Assembly (NCBI GenBank): GCA_913055805.1
Contig: CAJXLF010000002.1
Location: 186,001 to 250,000 of the forward strand
DNA: 64,000 nucleotides
Direction: 5' to 3'
Source: an uncultured Salinisphaerales bacterium
GTDB lineage: Bacteria > Pseudomonadota > Gammaproteobacteria > Nevskiales > CAJXLF01
The translations under genes and the position numbers were made by a program. Positions 9,595-22,230 of the stretch are shown piece by piece. A model generated the notes under the pieces. The model was not told the DNA's origin. It worked only from the letters and a program-made list of their open reading frames with translations, and ran no database searches. Each line of letters begins with the position of its first letter. Position 1 is the stretch's first letter.

Positions 9595-9854
9595 CGGATC
9601 GTGTCGAACGCATCCGCCGGATCCTGGAAGACAGTTTTGCCCCCACCGAACTGGACATCATCGACGAAAGCCACCTGCATGCCGGCCACGCCGGCGCGCG
9701 CAGCGGCAAGGGTCATTTCCGGGTACACATCACCAGCGAGGCTTTCGCCAGCAAACCGCTACTGGAACAGCACCGCATGGTCTACGCGGCGCTGGATGAC
9801 ATGATGCAGACCGACATTCATGCCCTGAGCGTGAAATCCCGGAGTCCTGGCTAA
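9591..9854 (+). CDS. BolA-family protein
   Basis: An 87-residue BolA/IbaG-type class II KH-like protein. It has the signature [20 protein letters not shown] with the His that can ligand a 2Fe-2S cluster together with a monothiol glutaredoxin, then the conserved [14 protein letters not shown] helix. Probable role: Fe-S trafficking or stress and cell-shape response, inferred from family. Whether it is BolA or IbaG cannot be settled, though the yciB-yciI-bolA neighbourhood is common. Confidence 0.9.
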   Translation: MTDRVERIRRILEDSFAPTELDIIDESHLHAGHAGARSGKGHFRVHITSEAFASKPLLEQHRMVYAALDDMMQTDIHALSVKSRSPG

Positions 9855-9886
9855 AACCTGAAAGACGACGACGCTTCAGTAACGAC

Positions 9887-11098
9887 TCACACCATGATCT
9901 GCTTGATCAGCCCCTCGCAGGTCGGCCGATCCATGTACTTCGGCACTGCATAGGTAAAGCGTGCTTCCTTCAGGGCCGCGTCGGCAATGGCCGGAATATC
10001 CGCCGCCTGCAAGGCATCCAGCTTGGTGGGAATGCCGAAGTCGGCATTCATCTCGCGAATGCGGTCGATGAATTTCTCGGCCAGTTCCTCCACGCTCTCC
10101 CCGCCCTGCTTCATACCGCAATGCTCAGCCAGTTTAGCCAGCCGCTGCGCGCAGACCGGCTTGGAATATTCCAGCACATAGGGCAATACGATGGCGTTCC
10201 CCAGGCCATGCGGCGTGTGATAACGGGCGCCGAAATTATGCGAAATGGCATGCACATAACCTACTCCGGCCTGGGTAAAGGCAATACCGGCATAGTAGGA
10301 GGCCAGCGCCATATTCTGGCGCGCTTCCAGATTCTGGCCGTTGTGCACGGCCTCGGGTAGCCATTGCATGATCAGCTTGGTCGCTTCCACGGCCTTTTCA
10401 TCGGTGCGTTTGAGCGCATTCTTCGAAATATAGGCTTCAACCGCATGGGTCAGCGCGTCCATGCCCGTTGCCGAAGTAATCTGCGGGGGAAGGCCCTTCA
10501 TCAGTTCCGCATCCAGGGCAGCCATCTGCGGCACCAGTTTCAGGTCGATAACCGCAAATTTGCGCTGTTCCTCGGGATCGGAAACCACAGCGGCGATGGT
10601 GACCTCGGAACCGGTACCTGCAGTAGTGGGTATGGCAAACAACGGCAAGGGACGCCGGAATACCAGAAACAGACCCGCCATTTTCTGAATCGGTTTGTTA
10701 TTGGTCGCGCGCGCCGCAATCATCTTGGCCGCATCCATGGAGGAACCGCCGCCCACGGCGAGGATGGCCTCGCAGCTGTTCTGCCGAAGAAACTCCAGAC
10801 CGTCCTCGATCAACGCAATGGTGGGATCAGGTTTGATACGGTCATATACGGCAACTTCCACATTGTTCTTTTCCAGCTCCGCCACAAGCGGCTCCAGCAA
10901 CCCGAGCTTGGCCAGCATTTCATCCGTCACAATCAGGATTTTCCGGGTGCCGCCGGCTGCAACGACGCGACAAAGTTCCAATGACGCGCCCGGACCGTTA
11001 AAGAGCTGTGGCTCTCTGAACGGCAGGACCCAGGTTACAAACTTGAAGATCACCATATAGGTGCGCAGGAACAATACACGCAGGCTGAATGGAATCAT
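9887..11098 (-). CDS. Iron-containing alcohol dehydrogenase
   Basis: A 403-residue group III NAD(P)-dependent dehydrogenase. The dinucleotide loop AVGGGSSMDAAKM is at about 114-126 and the motif AIPTTAGTGSEVT is near 157. Metal-ligand candidates are in the region DAELMKGLPPQITSATGMDALTHAVEAY (Asp/His) and the later AISHNFGARYHTPHGLGNA (His pair). The N-terminus (about 28 residues, hydrophobic with scattered Arg) precedes the usual FNGPGAS segment, an extension seen in a subset of these enzymes. Monocistronic, convergent with bolA. Substrate unknown. Confidence 0.88.
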   Translation of the reverse strand: MIPFSLRVLFLRTYMVIFKFVTWVLPFREPQLFNGPGASLELCRVVAAGGTRKILIVTDEMLAKLGLLEPLVAELEKNNVEVAVYDRIKPDPTIALIEDGLEFLRQNSCEAILAVGGGSSMDAAKMIAARATNNKPIQKMAGLFLVFRRPLPLFAIPTTAGTGSEVTIAAVVSDPEEQRKFAVIDLKLVPQMAALDAELMKGLPPQITSATGMDALTHAVEAYISKNALKRTDEKAVEATKLIMQWLPEAVHNGQNLEARQNMALASYYAGIAFTQAGVGYVHAISHNFGARYHTPHGLGNAIVLPYVLEYSKPVCAQRLAKLAEHCGMKQGGESVEELAEKFIDRIREMNADFGIPTKLDALQAADIPAIADAALKEARFTYAVPKYMDRPTCEGLIKQIMV

Positions 11099-11207
11099 GA
11101 CGTCTCTCTTCTCGAGCTGTGCAATTCAAGACCGGCGCCGAAAATCCCCTGACTGGAGACAGGCGCCACTCCCCCATGCAGAGTATTTTAGCGCAGTGTA
11201 ATCAGCT

Positions 11208-14094
<2,887 letters not shown>

Positions 14095-14141
14095 GCTTCT
14101 TTCCTATCCTCTTGCCTCGCCACAGTAATCCCGGATGACCT

Positions 14142-17100
14142 CTAACCCGCCATTTCCACAGCCTGATCGACATCCACACTGACCAGACGGGAGACGCCGG
14201 GTTCCTGCATGGTGACACCGTTGAGCTGATACATCAGTTCCATGGTGATCTTGTTATGGGTAATCACGATGAACTGCACGTTCTCGGACATATCCCGCAC
14301 CAGATTGCAGAAACGCGCCACGTTGGCGTCATCCAGCGGCGCATCCACCTCGTCCAGCATGCAGAAGGGTGCCGGATTCAGCTTGAACAGTGCAAACAGC
14401 AGTGCCACCGCGGTCATGGCCTTCTCACCACCCGACAGCATCTGGATACTGCTGTTGCGCTTGCCGGGCGGACGCGCCATCACCTTCACACCCGTATCCA
14501 GCAAATCTTCGCCGGTGAGTTCAAGAAACGCCTCACCACCGCCGAACAATTTGGGGAAGATTTCCTTGAAGGTACCGTTCACCGCATCAAAAGTCTCCCT
14601 GAAGCGGGTACGGGTTTCCTTGTCGATCTTGCGAATAGCCGTCTCAAGCGTCTCCAGCGCCTGTGTCAGATCCGCATGCTGCTCTATCAGATAGGTTTCA
14701 CGCTGCTGCTGTTCCTCGTACTCACCGATAGCCGCCAGATTGATCGGACCCAGGCGCTGTATACGGCGCTCCATGGCCTCCAGTTGTTCTTCCCAGGCGC
14801 CGATGCTGGCATCCTCGGCTATGTTCTCGCGCAGCGCCTCCAGTGCGTAACCGGACTCGCCAATCTGTTCTTCCAGGGTCTGGCGGCGTACATCGATGCC
14901 CTGAAAGGCCAGTCGGGCCTGTTCCAGGCGACCACGCACGGCCTGTACGGTCTGCTCCGCCGCCTGTACCTGTCGCATGGCTGCCTCGGCCTGGCCCTCG
15001 ATCTCGGCCAGATGTTTACGCGCAACCTCCAGGGCCTGTTTGGCCTGGTCGCGCCGACCACGCACCTCTGCCTGATGTGTTTCGTTTTCGGCTTGCGGCT
15101 GTTGCGCGTTCTGCAACGCCTGCTCACCTTGCTCCAGCTGCGCCTGCAGCGCCTGCCGGCGCGCTGCATAGTCCTTCAGATTCTGATCGCTGCCGCGCTG
15201 GGCGCTGCGCTGCGCGGCAAGATCGACTTCCAGACGCTGACGTTCCGAAACGGCATGCTCGCGCGACTCACGCAGCCGGTGCAGGGTTTCACGCAGACGC
15301 TTGAGTTCTTCCTGCAGAGCCTGGCGCTGACTACCCACCTGCTCCACTTTGGCCAGGCTGGCGCTGAGGCGATCCCGACCGCCCTGCATGTCGGCACCCT
15401 GTTGTTGATGCTGGTCTTCAAGCTCCTTGAGTTCAGCCTCCAGAGAAGCAGCACGCGCCAGCGTCTGCTCCAGACGCACTGAAGACGCGCGGCGGCTGGC
15501 CAGGCATTCCGCATGCTTGCGGCGCTCGGTTTCCACGCGCTCAGCCAGCTGGCCGCGTTCGCCCTGCAAATGATTGATCTGCTCACGCAGTCCTGCCAGA
15601 TCGGATTCCAGGGATGCCACACGCTTGCTCAGCGCCTGCCATTCCTGTTGCAGCTGCTTCATGCTCTGCTCGCGGGCAATAATGCCGCCGTCTTCCCGCT
15701 GAGCGGGTTGATGCCGCAACCAGCCGGGTCCAAGGCAATGCCCTTCGGGCGTCACCAGTATCTGTCCCGGCTGCAACTGCCCGACGCGGGCACGCGCATC
15801 AGCCAGTGATTCCGCACAATAGACCTGCGCCAGCAAACCCAGAATCGCATCCGGTGCACGCACGTGACTGCCCAGCGCCACGGCCCCGGCCAGCGTTGCT
15901 GTCTGCTGCGAACTACCGGAGGTGGCGTTATCCACCAGCACCAGCGCCGCATCCGGCCAGGCGTCGACGTTCTCCAGCGACTGATTCAATGCCGGCATGC
16001 TCAAAGCCTGCAACAGGTGGCCGAGCACGGCTTCCACAGCCGCCTCCCAGCCATCTGCCACTTCTATCTGTTGGGCCAGACGCGGCATATCCTGCCAGTT
16101 TCTGGCTTCCAGCCAGGACTGCAGTTCGGGATCGTCTTCCTTGAGCGCTGCCTGCTGCAAAGCTTCCAGTGAAGACAGACGTCCCTTGAGTGATTGCAGC
16201 CCCTGTCGCGCTTCGTGGAGCTGGCCTTCCAGTTCCGAACGCTGGTCGCGCAGCTTGGCAATTTCCGCCTCATGCCTTTCCAGCGTTTGCTGGGCCGCCT
16301 TGAGACTCTGGTTGAGTTGTTCGTATTCCTCGTCCGAGGCCTTGAGTTGGCGCTTCAGTTCCTCGGGGGCAAGGCCGGCGCGCTCCTCGGCCAGCTTTTC
16401 CCGACGTTTGCGAGTTTGCTCAATCTGGCGTTCCAGCTGCTCTACGCGGGCCTTCTCGGCCTCAGCCTGTTGCAGGGGCGCCTGGGATTCAGCGTTGAAA
16501 TGTTCCCAGCGATCCAGCGCCTGTTGCGCATCCCGCTCGGCCTGCAACACCTGCTCACGTAACTCAGCTTCATTGGCGGTCGCTGCGGCAACCTGCTTTT
16601 CCAGTGCTTCGATCCTCGCCAGGGCCTCGTCGTGGCGGGTTTTCTCGGCCGAAGAGCGCTGACCCAGTTCTTCAATCTGCTGGGTCAGACCGGACAGCTC
16701 GCGGCGCTGCACTTCGCGCATTTCGCGGGCATGCGCCAGCGCCTGCTCAAGCCTGCTGACTTCAGCCTCGGCCGCGTAGTAAGCGCCCTGGGCTTCCTGG
16801 CAGGCGTGATTGGCTTCATTCTGGCTGATACGCTGGCGTTCGCGTTCGGATTCCGCCGCCTGCAATGCCGACTGCTTACTCTGCAGTTCACCCTCGGCAG
16901 CCTCGATAGTCTGCCGGTGCTGACCACTCTCGGCGTCCAGATTGGACCATTTCAGAAATAAAAGCTCTGCTTTAAGTAAGCGCTCTTCTTTCTTGTATTT
17001 ATGGAACTTTTCTGCATTTTCAGACTGGCGCTTAAGCTGCGCCAGGCGCTGGGTGAGCTCGGAACGCAGGTCATTGATACGATCCAGATTTTCACGCGTG

Positions 17101-17660
17101 CTACGGATGCGGTTCTCGGTTTCGCGGCGCCGTTCCTTGTACTTGGAAATACCCGCCGCTTCTTCCAGGATCAGCCTCACCTCTTCGGGCTTGGACTCGA
17201 TCATGCGCGAGATCATGCCCTGCTCGATGATGGCGTAGTTGTTACGCCCACCCAGGCCAGTACCCAGGAACAGATCCACGATATCGCGGCGGCGGCTGCG
17301 CGAACCGTTGATGAAATAGCGGGATTCACCGTCACGCGAAGCTTCACGCCGCACCGAGATTTCACTGAAACCGGCATATTGCCCGCCCAGCTTGCCCTCG
17401 CTGTTATCGAAGATCAGTTCCACCGAAGCCCGACCTACCGGCTTGCGGCTGCGGGAGCCGTTGAAAATCACGTCCTGCAGGGCGGAGCCGCGCAGTTGCT
17501 TGGCGCTGGTTTCGCCGGTCACCCAGCGTACGGCATCAATCACATTGGACTTGCCACAGCCATTGGGGCCGACCACCCCGATCAGGTTGCCGGGCAGGCG
17601 CAATGCAGTAGGATCAACAAAAGACTTGAAGCCGGCGAGTTTGATCGCGGTTAAACGCAT
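14142..17660 (-). CDS. smc: Chromosome segregation protein SMC
   Basis: The ATPase of the SMC-ScpAB condensin. At 1172 residues it has a Walker A GPNGCGKSNVIDAVRWV starting at residue 31, two long coiled coils rich in Glu, Gln and Arg, a hinge at roughly 500-650 (DDPELQSWLEARNWQDMPRL onward), the ABC signature LSGGEKAMTAVALLFAL and Walker B CMLDEVDAPLDDANV near the C-terminus. Together with scpA and scpB this shows the organism uses SMC-ScpAB rather than MukBEF. Divergent from queF with 160 bases between. Confidence 0.96.
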   Translation of the reverse strand: MRLTAIKLAGFKSFVDPTALRLPGNLIGVVGPNGCGKSNVIDAVRWVTGETSAKQLRGSALQDVIFNGSRSRKPVGRASVELIFDNSEGKLGGQYAGFSEISVRREASRDGESRYFINGSRSRRRDIVDLFLGTGLGGRNNYAIIEQGMISRMIESKPEEVRLILEEAAGISKYKERRRETENRIRSTRENLDRINDLRSELTQRLAQLKRQSENAEKFHKYKKEERLLKAELLFLKWSNLDAESGQHRQTIEAAEGELQSKQSALQAAESERERQRISQNEANHACQEAQGAYYAAEAEVSRLEQALAHAREMREVQRRELSGLTQQIEELGQRSSAEKTRHDEALARIEALEKQVAAATANEAELREQVLQAERDAQQALDRWEHFNAESQAPLQQAEAEKARVEQLERQIEQTRKRREKLAEERAGLAPEELKRQLKASDEEYEQLNQSLKAAQQTLERHEAEIAKLRDQRSELEGQLHEARQGLQSLKGRLSSLEALQQAALKEDDPELQSWLEARNWQDMPRLAQQIEVADGWEAAVEAVLGHLLQALSMPALNQSLENVDAWPDAALVLVDNATSGSSQQTATLAGAVALGSHVRAPDAILGLLAQVYCAESLADARARVGQLQPGQILVTPEGHCLGPGWLRHQPAQREDGGIIAREQSMKQLQQEWQALSKRVASLESDLAGLREQINHLQGERGQLAERVETERRKHAECLASRRASSVRLEQTLARAASLEAELKELEDQHQQQGADMQGGRDRLSASLAKVEQVGSQRQALQEELKRLRETLHRLRESREHAVSERQRLEVDLAAQRSAQRGSDQNLKDYAARRQALQAQLEQGEQALQNAQQPQAENETHQAEVRGRRDQAKQALEVARKHLAEIEGQAEAAMRQVQAAEQTVQAVRGRLEQARLAFQGIDVRRQTLEEQIGESGYALEALRENIAEDASIGAWEEQLEAMERRIQRLGPINLAAIGEYEEQQQRETYLIEQHADLTQALETLETAIRKIDKETRTRFRETFDAVNGTFKEIFPKLFGGGEAFLELTGEDLLDTGVKVMARPPGKRNSSIQMLSGGEKAMTAVALLFALFKLNPAPFCMLDEVDAPLDDANVARFCNLVRDMSENVQFIVITHNKITMELMYQLNGVTMQEPGVSRLVSVDVDQAVEMAG

Positions 17661-17783
17661 GAGCGGTGTATTTCTTTGTCTCTAATGATTCGGGGCCACA
17701 GTGGGCGACTAAAGTAAGCTAGTGTAACCTAATCGCCCTATTGTGTAGCCAGTGCTTCCACCGGCTGCCATCCATTGCACCAT

Positions 17784-17808
17784 AAGCGGCTGAACCGCTT
17801 TCATTTTT
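17784..17808 (+). promoter_or_regulatory. Terminator-like hairpin just upstream of queF
   Basis: AAGCGG, loop CTGAA, CCGCTT, followed by TCATTTTTC, ending 12 bases before the queF ATG. The 6-bp stem plus T-rich tail resembles a weak intrinsic terminator and its tail abuts the queF ribosome-binding region (CGGAA). It may act as an attenuator or merely end upstream transcripts. It does not match the preQ1-I riboswitch consensus. Confidence 0.3.
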
Positions 17809-17820
17809 CAAAACGGAACC

Positions 17821-18210
17821 ATGAGCACAGAGCCCAGCAAGGACCTCGAGACCTTCCCCAACCCCCAGCCGGAGCGCGATTACACCATCCGCATGCGCAT
17901 TCCCGAGTTTACCTGCCTGTGCCCCAAAACCGGCCAGCCGGATTTTGCCACCCTGCATCTGGAATATGTGGCCGACGAACTCTGCGTGGAGCTGAAATCA
18001 CTCAAGCTCTACATCTGGAGTTTTCGCGACGAAGGCGCTTTTCACGAAGACGTCACCAATCGGATGCTGGGCGATCTGGTTGCCGCCACCCGGCCGCGCT
18101 TCATGCGCCTGACGGCCGAATTCAATGTGCGCGGCGGCATCTATACCACCGTGGTGGCTGAACACCGCGATCCGGCATGGCAGGCGCCGCTACCCGTTCA
18201 TTTGCCCTGA
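17821..18210 (+). CDS. queF: NADPH-dependent 7-cyano-7-deazaguanine reductase QueF (type I, short form)
   Basis: Reduces preQ0 to preQ1 in queuosine biosynthesis. The 129-residue single-domain (unimodular) form has the nucleophile Cys in [13 protein letters not shown] (Cys34 by comparison with B. subtilis Cys55) with the partner Asp41, and the QueF motif ELKSLKLY. Glu and His for substrate binding are in [13 protein letters not shown]. Plus strand, followed by cysZ after 13 bases. E. coli has the longer type II enzyme, so this lineage differs. Confidence 0.95.
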   Translation: MSTEPSKDLETFPNPQPERDYTIRMRIPEFTCLCPKTGQPDFATLHLEYVADELCVELKSLKLYIWSFRDEGAFHEDVTNRMLGDLVAATRPRFMRLTAEFNVRGGIYTTVVAEHRDPAWQAPLPVHLP

Positions 18211-18223
18211 CCCATATGAAACC

Positions 18224-19006
18224 ATGACGAATAACCAGACCATGCCCGCCAAGGCCGGCCCTGTCGCCGGCATCAGCTATCTGTTTCGCGGCCTACCACT
18301 CCTCAGGCAAAAAGGCGTCTGGCCGTGGGCGATCGTCCCGCTGATTATCAATGTAGTACTGCTTGGCACCCTGGCCTGGGCCACCGTAAGCTGGGTCGGG
18401 AGTTTGATTGAAGGCTGGCTGGCCGTATTGCCCGACTGGCTGAGCTGGCTCACCAGCGTCATCAACTTCATTCTCATCGCCGCGGTCATTCTGGGCGTAT
18501 TCCAGATATTCACCCTCATGGCCAATCTGATTGCCGCACCGTTCAACGGCTTCCTTTCTGCCGCCATAGAACAGAAACTGACCGGCAAACGTCCGGATTC
18601 CGGTCTGAGCCTGCTGCAGGAAGGTCTCGTTACCCTGCGCGCTGAAATCGGCAAACTCTGGTTCCTGTTGAGCCGTGCCGCCCTGGTGGGCTTGCTCAGC
18701 ATTGTCCTGTTTGTCATTCCCGGCCTGAACGTTTTACTGCCAGCTGTCTGGTTTCTGTTCGGCGCCTATATGCTTTCCCTGGAATACCTCGACTATCCGA
18801 TGGGCAATCACGGACTCAGCTTCCGCGAGAAACGCGAGTTGCTGGCGCGCAACCGCCTGCTGGCACTGGGCTTTGGCGCTGTCACCACACTGCTCACGGC
18901 CTTACCTGTGATTAACCTGCTGATCATGCCCACGGCGGTCGCCGGTGGTACGCTCGCATGGGTAGAAAGCCTGCGCCAGACCCGCCCCGGCGCCGAACAA
19001 GCCTGA
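18224..19006 (+). CDS. cysZ: CysZ-family sulfate transporter / EI24-like membrane protein
   Basis: A 260-residue inner-membrane protein of the CysZ family, which in E. coli mediates sulfate uptake for cysteine synthesis. It begins after a short polar leader with GISYLFRGLPLLRQKGVWPW, then four to six hydrophobic segments and a conserved EYLDYPMGNHGLSFREKREL cytoplasmic loop. ATG at 18224 chosen over upstream in-frame starts, which lie inside queF. No other cys genes are present in the window. Confidence 0.87.
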   Translation: MTNNQTMPAKAGPVAGISYLFRGLPLLRQKGVWPWAIVPLIINVVLLGTLAWATVSWVGSLIEGWLAVLPDWLSWLTSVINFILIAAVILGVFQIFTLMANLIAAPFNGFLSAAIEQKLTGKRPDSGLSLLQEGLVTLRAEIGKLWFLLSRAALVGLLSIVLFVIPGLNVLLPAVWFLFGAYMLSLEYLDYPMGNHGLSFREKRELLARNRLLALGFGAVTTLLTALPVINLLIMPTAVAGGTLAWVESLRQTRPGAEQA

Positions 19007-19021
19007 CATCTGAAACAAGCA

Positions 19022-21064
19022 ATGAAATCTCTCAAACCCGTATTGATCCTTGTCGCACTGTTCGCGGCGCCGGTATCCGTCGTTCAGGCCAGCGCCGACC
19101 CGCTGCGTATTCCCCTGTTTGAAGCCGATGCCCTGACCCAGAGTTGTGACCGCGTTCTGGAAATCGCCAGGGGCGATTATGGCAGTCTGGGCACCCTGCC
19201 CCTGCCACAGGCGAATACACGTACGGTGTTGCAAAGCTGGGATATCTACGCGGCCCGTCTCGAAAATGTTCTGGGTCCGGTCTATATCCAGACCTACACC
19301 CACCCGGACAAGGCCGTGCGGGATGCCGGCGAAGCCTGCATCGTAAAAATCACCGCACTGCAGACCGAACTGTTTCAGAATCCCGAACTGTATCAGCGCG
19401 TACTCAGCATCAATGCCACGGATAAAATCGACGGCAAGCTGCGTCAGGATCTGCTCGATGCCTTTGAGGATACCGGCGTCAACCTGCCGGCCGATAAACG
19501 CAAACGCGCCAAGGCCATTCTTGACCGTATCCAGCAGCTCGACCAGGAATTCAACCGTAACCTGCGCGAAAACAAGACCCGGCTGACATTCTCGCCCGAC
19601 GAACAGCAAGGCCTGCCCGACAGTTATCTGCAGGGCCATAGCCGGATGGAAGACGGCAGCATTGAGGTCGGATTCGACTACCCCGACTACATTCCCTTCA
19701 TGCGTTATGCCTCTGATGCTGCTGCCCGTGAAAGGTATTACCGCGCCTTCAGCAACCGCGGCGGCGAACGCAATCTGGAAATCCTGGATGAAATCGTACA
19801 GTTACGCCTGGAATTCGCGGAACTGCAGGGTCTGGACAGTTATGCCGAGCTGGTTACCCGGCGCAAGATGGTGGGCGACCCGGATACCGTCCTGGACTTC
19901 CTGGACGAAGTCGAAGACGTGGTGACCGATGTCGAGGAACGCGAAATCGCCACCCTGGCCCGCCTCAAGGCCGATCATCTGCTGATGCCGTTTGATGAGG
20001 CGGAACTGAAACCCTGGGACAAGGAGTTTTACCTGGAACGGCTGCGCAAGCAGCAGTACAACATCGACCAGCAGTCCCTGCGCGCTTATTTCCCCACCAG
20101 CGCGACGCTCGACTGGATACTGGGCATGAGCAGCGAGCTTTATGGCATTCAATTCCAGAAGGCCAAAGCTCCGGTGTGGCACGAGGACGTGCTTTATTAC
20201 CAGGTCAAGGACAGTGATAGTGGTGAAACCATTGGCGCGCTTTATCTCGACCTGTATCCGCGCGAAGGTAAATACGGCCATGCCGCGGCCTTCCCGGTAT
20301 ATGGCAGCAGCACGCGATTGAACAGAAAGCCGGTAACGGCTCTGGTGATGAACTTCAACCGCAAAGGGCTGACCCAGAATGAAGTGGAAACCTTCCTGCA
20401 TGAGTTCGGCCATGCCCTGCATGGCATTCTTTCCAATACGCGCTATGTGAGTCATGCCGGCACACAGGTGGAACGTGACTTCGTTGAAGCACCTTCACAG
20501 ATGTATGAAGCCTGGGCCCGCAGCCCGGATACCCTGGCCTTAATGGCGCGACACTGTACTGACTGCCCCACCATCGATGAAGACCTGGCAAACAGACTGG
20601 ACGCAGCCCGCCTGCTGGGCCAGGGCCTGCTCTACGCCCGGCAGTGGCTCTATGCCAGCTTCGACATGGAACTGGCGGGCGATGACCCCGAAAGCGCACT
20701 GGAAACCTGGCAGGATATGGAAGGCGATACCGCCCTGGGTTACGTGGATGGCACGCAATTCCCCGGCAGCTTCGCTCATATCGTCGGCGGCTATGCGGCC
20801 GGCTATTACGGATACATGTGGTCCGAAGTCATTGCCCTGGACATGCTTTCCCCGTTTGGAGGCAAGCTCATGAATCGCGCCGCCGGACATGCCTTCCGTG
20901 ACAAAATACTGTCCCGTGGCGCCGAAGTACCGGCCAGTGAGATGGTCAGGGACTTTCTGGGCCGCGACCCCAGCCCGAAAGCCTTCTTCAACGAAATCCA
21001 GGGCGTGAGGGAACCCAAAATTCTTCAGGCGCAGGAGGTACCGCAGGGCCTCAGCAGCGATTAA
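19022..21064 (+). CDS. Exported M3-family zinc oligopeptidase (thimet type)
   Basis: A 680-residue M3A metallopeptidase degrading short peptides. The zinc motif HEFGHALH has ligands His460 and His464 with catalytic Glu461; the third ligand is probably Glu489 in FVEAPSQMYEAWA. Unlike cytosolic PrlC it opens with a signal peptide (KSLKPVLILVALFAAPVSV, cleavage after VQASA near residue 25), implying a periplasmic enzyme that recycles peptides. Its last 14 bases overlap the convergent aminotransferase gene. Confidence 0.9.
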   Translation: MKSLKPVLILVALFAAPVSVVQASADPLRIPLFEADALTQSCDRVLEIARGDYGSLGTLPLPQANTRTVLQSWDIYAARLENVLGPVYIQTYTHPDKAVRDAGEACIVKITALQTELFQNPELYQRVLSINATDKIDGKLRQDLLDAFEDTGVNLPADKRKRAKAILDRIQQLDQEFNRNLRENKTRLTFSPDEQQGLPDSYLQGHSRMEDGSIEVGFDYPDYIPFMRYASDAAARERYYRAFSNRGGERNLEILDEIVQLRLEFAELQGLDSYAELVTRRKMVGDPDTVLDFLDEVEDVVTDVEEREIATLARLKADHLLMPFDEAELKPWDKEFYLERLRKQQYNIDQQSLRAYFPTSATLDWILGMSSELYGIQFQKAKAPVWHEDVLYYQVKDSDSGETIGALYLDLYPREGKYGHAAAFPVYGSSTRLNRKPVTALVMNFNRKGLTQNEVETFLHEFGHALHGILSNTRYVSHAGTQVERDFVEAPSQMYEAWARSPDTLALMARHCTDCPTIDEDLANRLDAARLLGQGLLYARQWLYASFDMELAGDDPESALETWQDMEGDTALGYVDGTQFPGSFAHIVGGYAAGYYGYMWSEVIALDMLSPFGGKLMNRAAGHAFRDKILSRGAEVPASEMVRDFLGRDPSPKAFFNEIQGVREPKILQAQEVPQGLSSD

Positions 21065-22217
21065 GCGCCTGCAGATACTCGCCCAGCCGGGTCAGGCCTT
21101 CGTTCAGCCGGTCCAGCGATGAGGTGTAGGCGAATCTGAGGTGTTGACCCGCGCGATGAGTGCCAAAATCCACCCCCGGCGTTATGACCACCCCTGTACG
21201 TTCAAGAATATCCTTGCAGAAAGCCAGGCTGTCATCGGTAAAACGCCCCGCATCGGCATAGACATAGAACGCGCCAGTCGGGTCTACGGGAATCTCCAGA
21301 CCCAGCGCCCGCAGGGCCGGAAGCATGTGGTCTCGCCGCTCCTCGAAACGCAGGCGCCGATCTTCCAGCAAGGGCCGTGTCTCAGGCAGGAAGGCCGCCA
21401 ACGCCGCATGCTGGCCGGGTGTTGAGGGAGCAATAAAGAAATTCTGCGCCAGACGCTCCAGTGGCCCGACACGATCTTGCGGCGCTATCAACCAGCCTAC
21501 CCGCCAGCCTGTCATGCCGTAGTACTTGGAAAAGCTGTTGACCACAAAGGCCTGCGGCGCCACCGCCAACGCCGTCGAATGCGAACGCCCATAAACGAGC
21601 CCCTGGTAGATCTCGTCCACCACCAGCTCGATTCCGTGCCCGGACGCCCAGGCCGCGATTGCGGCCAGCTCTTGCGGGGTCAGCGTACTGCCGGCCGGAT
21701 TGCTTGGTGTGGCCAGAAGCACCGCCCGGGTCTGCGCCGTGCGGGCCGCTTCAAGTTGTGCAACCGTGGGCTGATAAGCGGTTGACGCATCCACCTTGAC
21801 CGGCACGGCCCGCCCGCCGAACAACCTTGCCATATGCCGGTTGCAGGGATAGCCGGGATCAGCCATGAGTATGTCGTCGCCCTGATCCAGCAACAGCGCC
21901 ATCACCAGTTGCAATGCACCAGAAGCCCCGGGCGTCACAATGACGCGCTGCGGATCAATCTCCACGCCGTAGAACTCGCTGTATTCCCGTGCGATCGCTG
22001 CGCGCAGAGGCGGCATCCCCAGGGCCGCCGTATATTGGGTCCTGCCCTCGTCCACAGCGGCGCGTGCGGCACGCATGATCGGAGCGGGGCAGCCGAAATC
22101 CGGTTCACCCACTTCCATATGCACCACATCACGCCCCGCAGCTTCGGCCGCATGAGCGAGATTCATCAGTTCCATGACGTAAAAGGGGTTGATGTCCTGC
22201 AGACGTGGGGAAGTCAC
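21051..22217 (-). CDS. PLP-dependent class I/II aminotransferase
   Basis: A 388-residue fold-type I aminotransferase. PLP contacts are visible: GASGALQLV phosphate loop, ATPSNPAGS (Asn), DEIYQGLVY (Asp and Tyr), the Schiff-base Lys in NSFSKYYGMTGWRVGW, and the carboxylate-binding Arg in HLRFAYTSS. The sequence group resembles broad-specificity alanine/aspartate-type transaminases; the substrate is not assignable. Starts with GTG at 22217 supported by AGGA six bases upstream. Followed by the HAD gene on the upstream side with a 13-base gap. Confidence 0.88.
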   Translation of the reverse strand: MTSPRLQDINPFYVMELMNLAHAAEAAGRDVVHMEVGEPDFGCPAPIMRAARAAVDEGRTQYTAALGMPPLRAAIAREYSEFYGVEIDPQRVIVTPGASGALQLVMALLLDQGDDILMADPGYPCNRHMARLFGGRAVPVKVDASTAYQPTVAQLEAARTAQTRAVLLATPSNPAGSTLTPQELAAIAAWASGHGIELVVDEIYQGLVYGRSHSTALAVAPQAFVVNSFSKYYGMTGWRVGWLIAPQDRVGPLERLAQNFFIAPSTPGQHAALAAFLPETRPLLEDRRLRFEERRDHMLPALRALGLEIPVDPTGAFYVYADAGRFTDDSLAFCKDILERTGVVITPGVDFGTHRAGQHLRFAYTSSLDRLNEGLTRLGEYLQALNRC

Positions 22218-22230
22218 GATGATCCTTTTC

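Noticed and set aside
17661-17820. preQ1 riboswitch upstream of queF
   Set aside because: The short hairpin and tail do not match the preQ1-I consensus stem, loop C-rich segment and A-rich tail.
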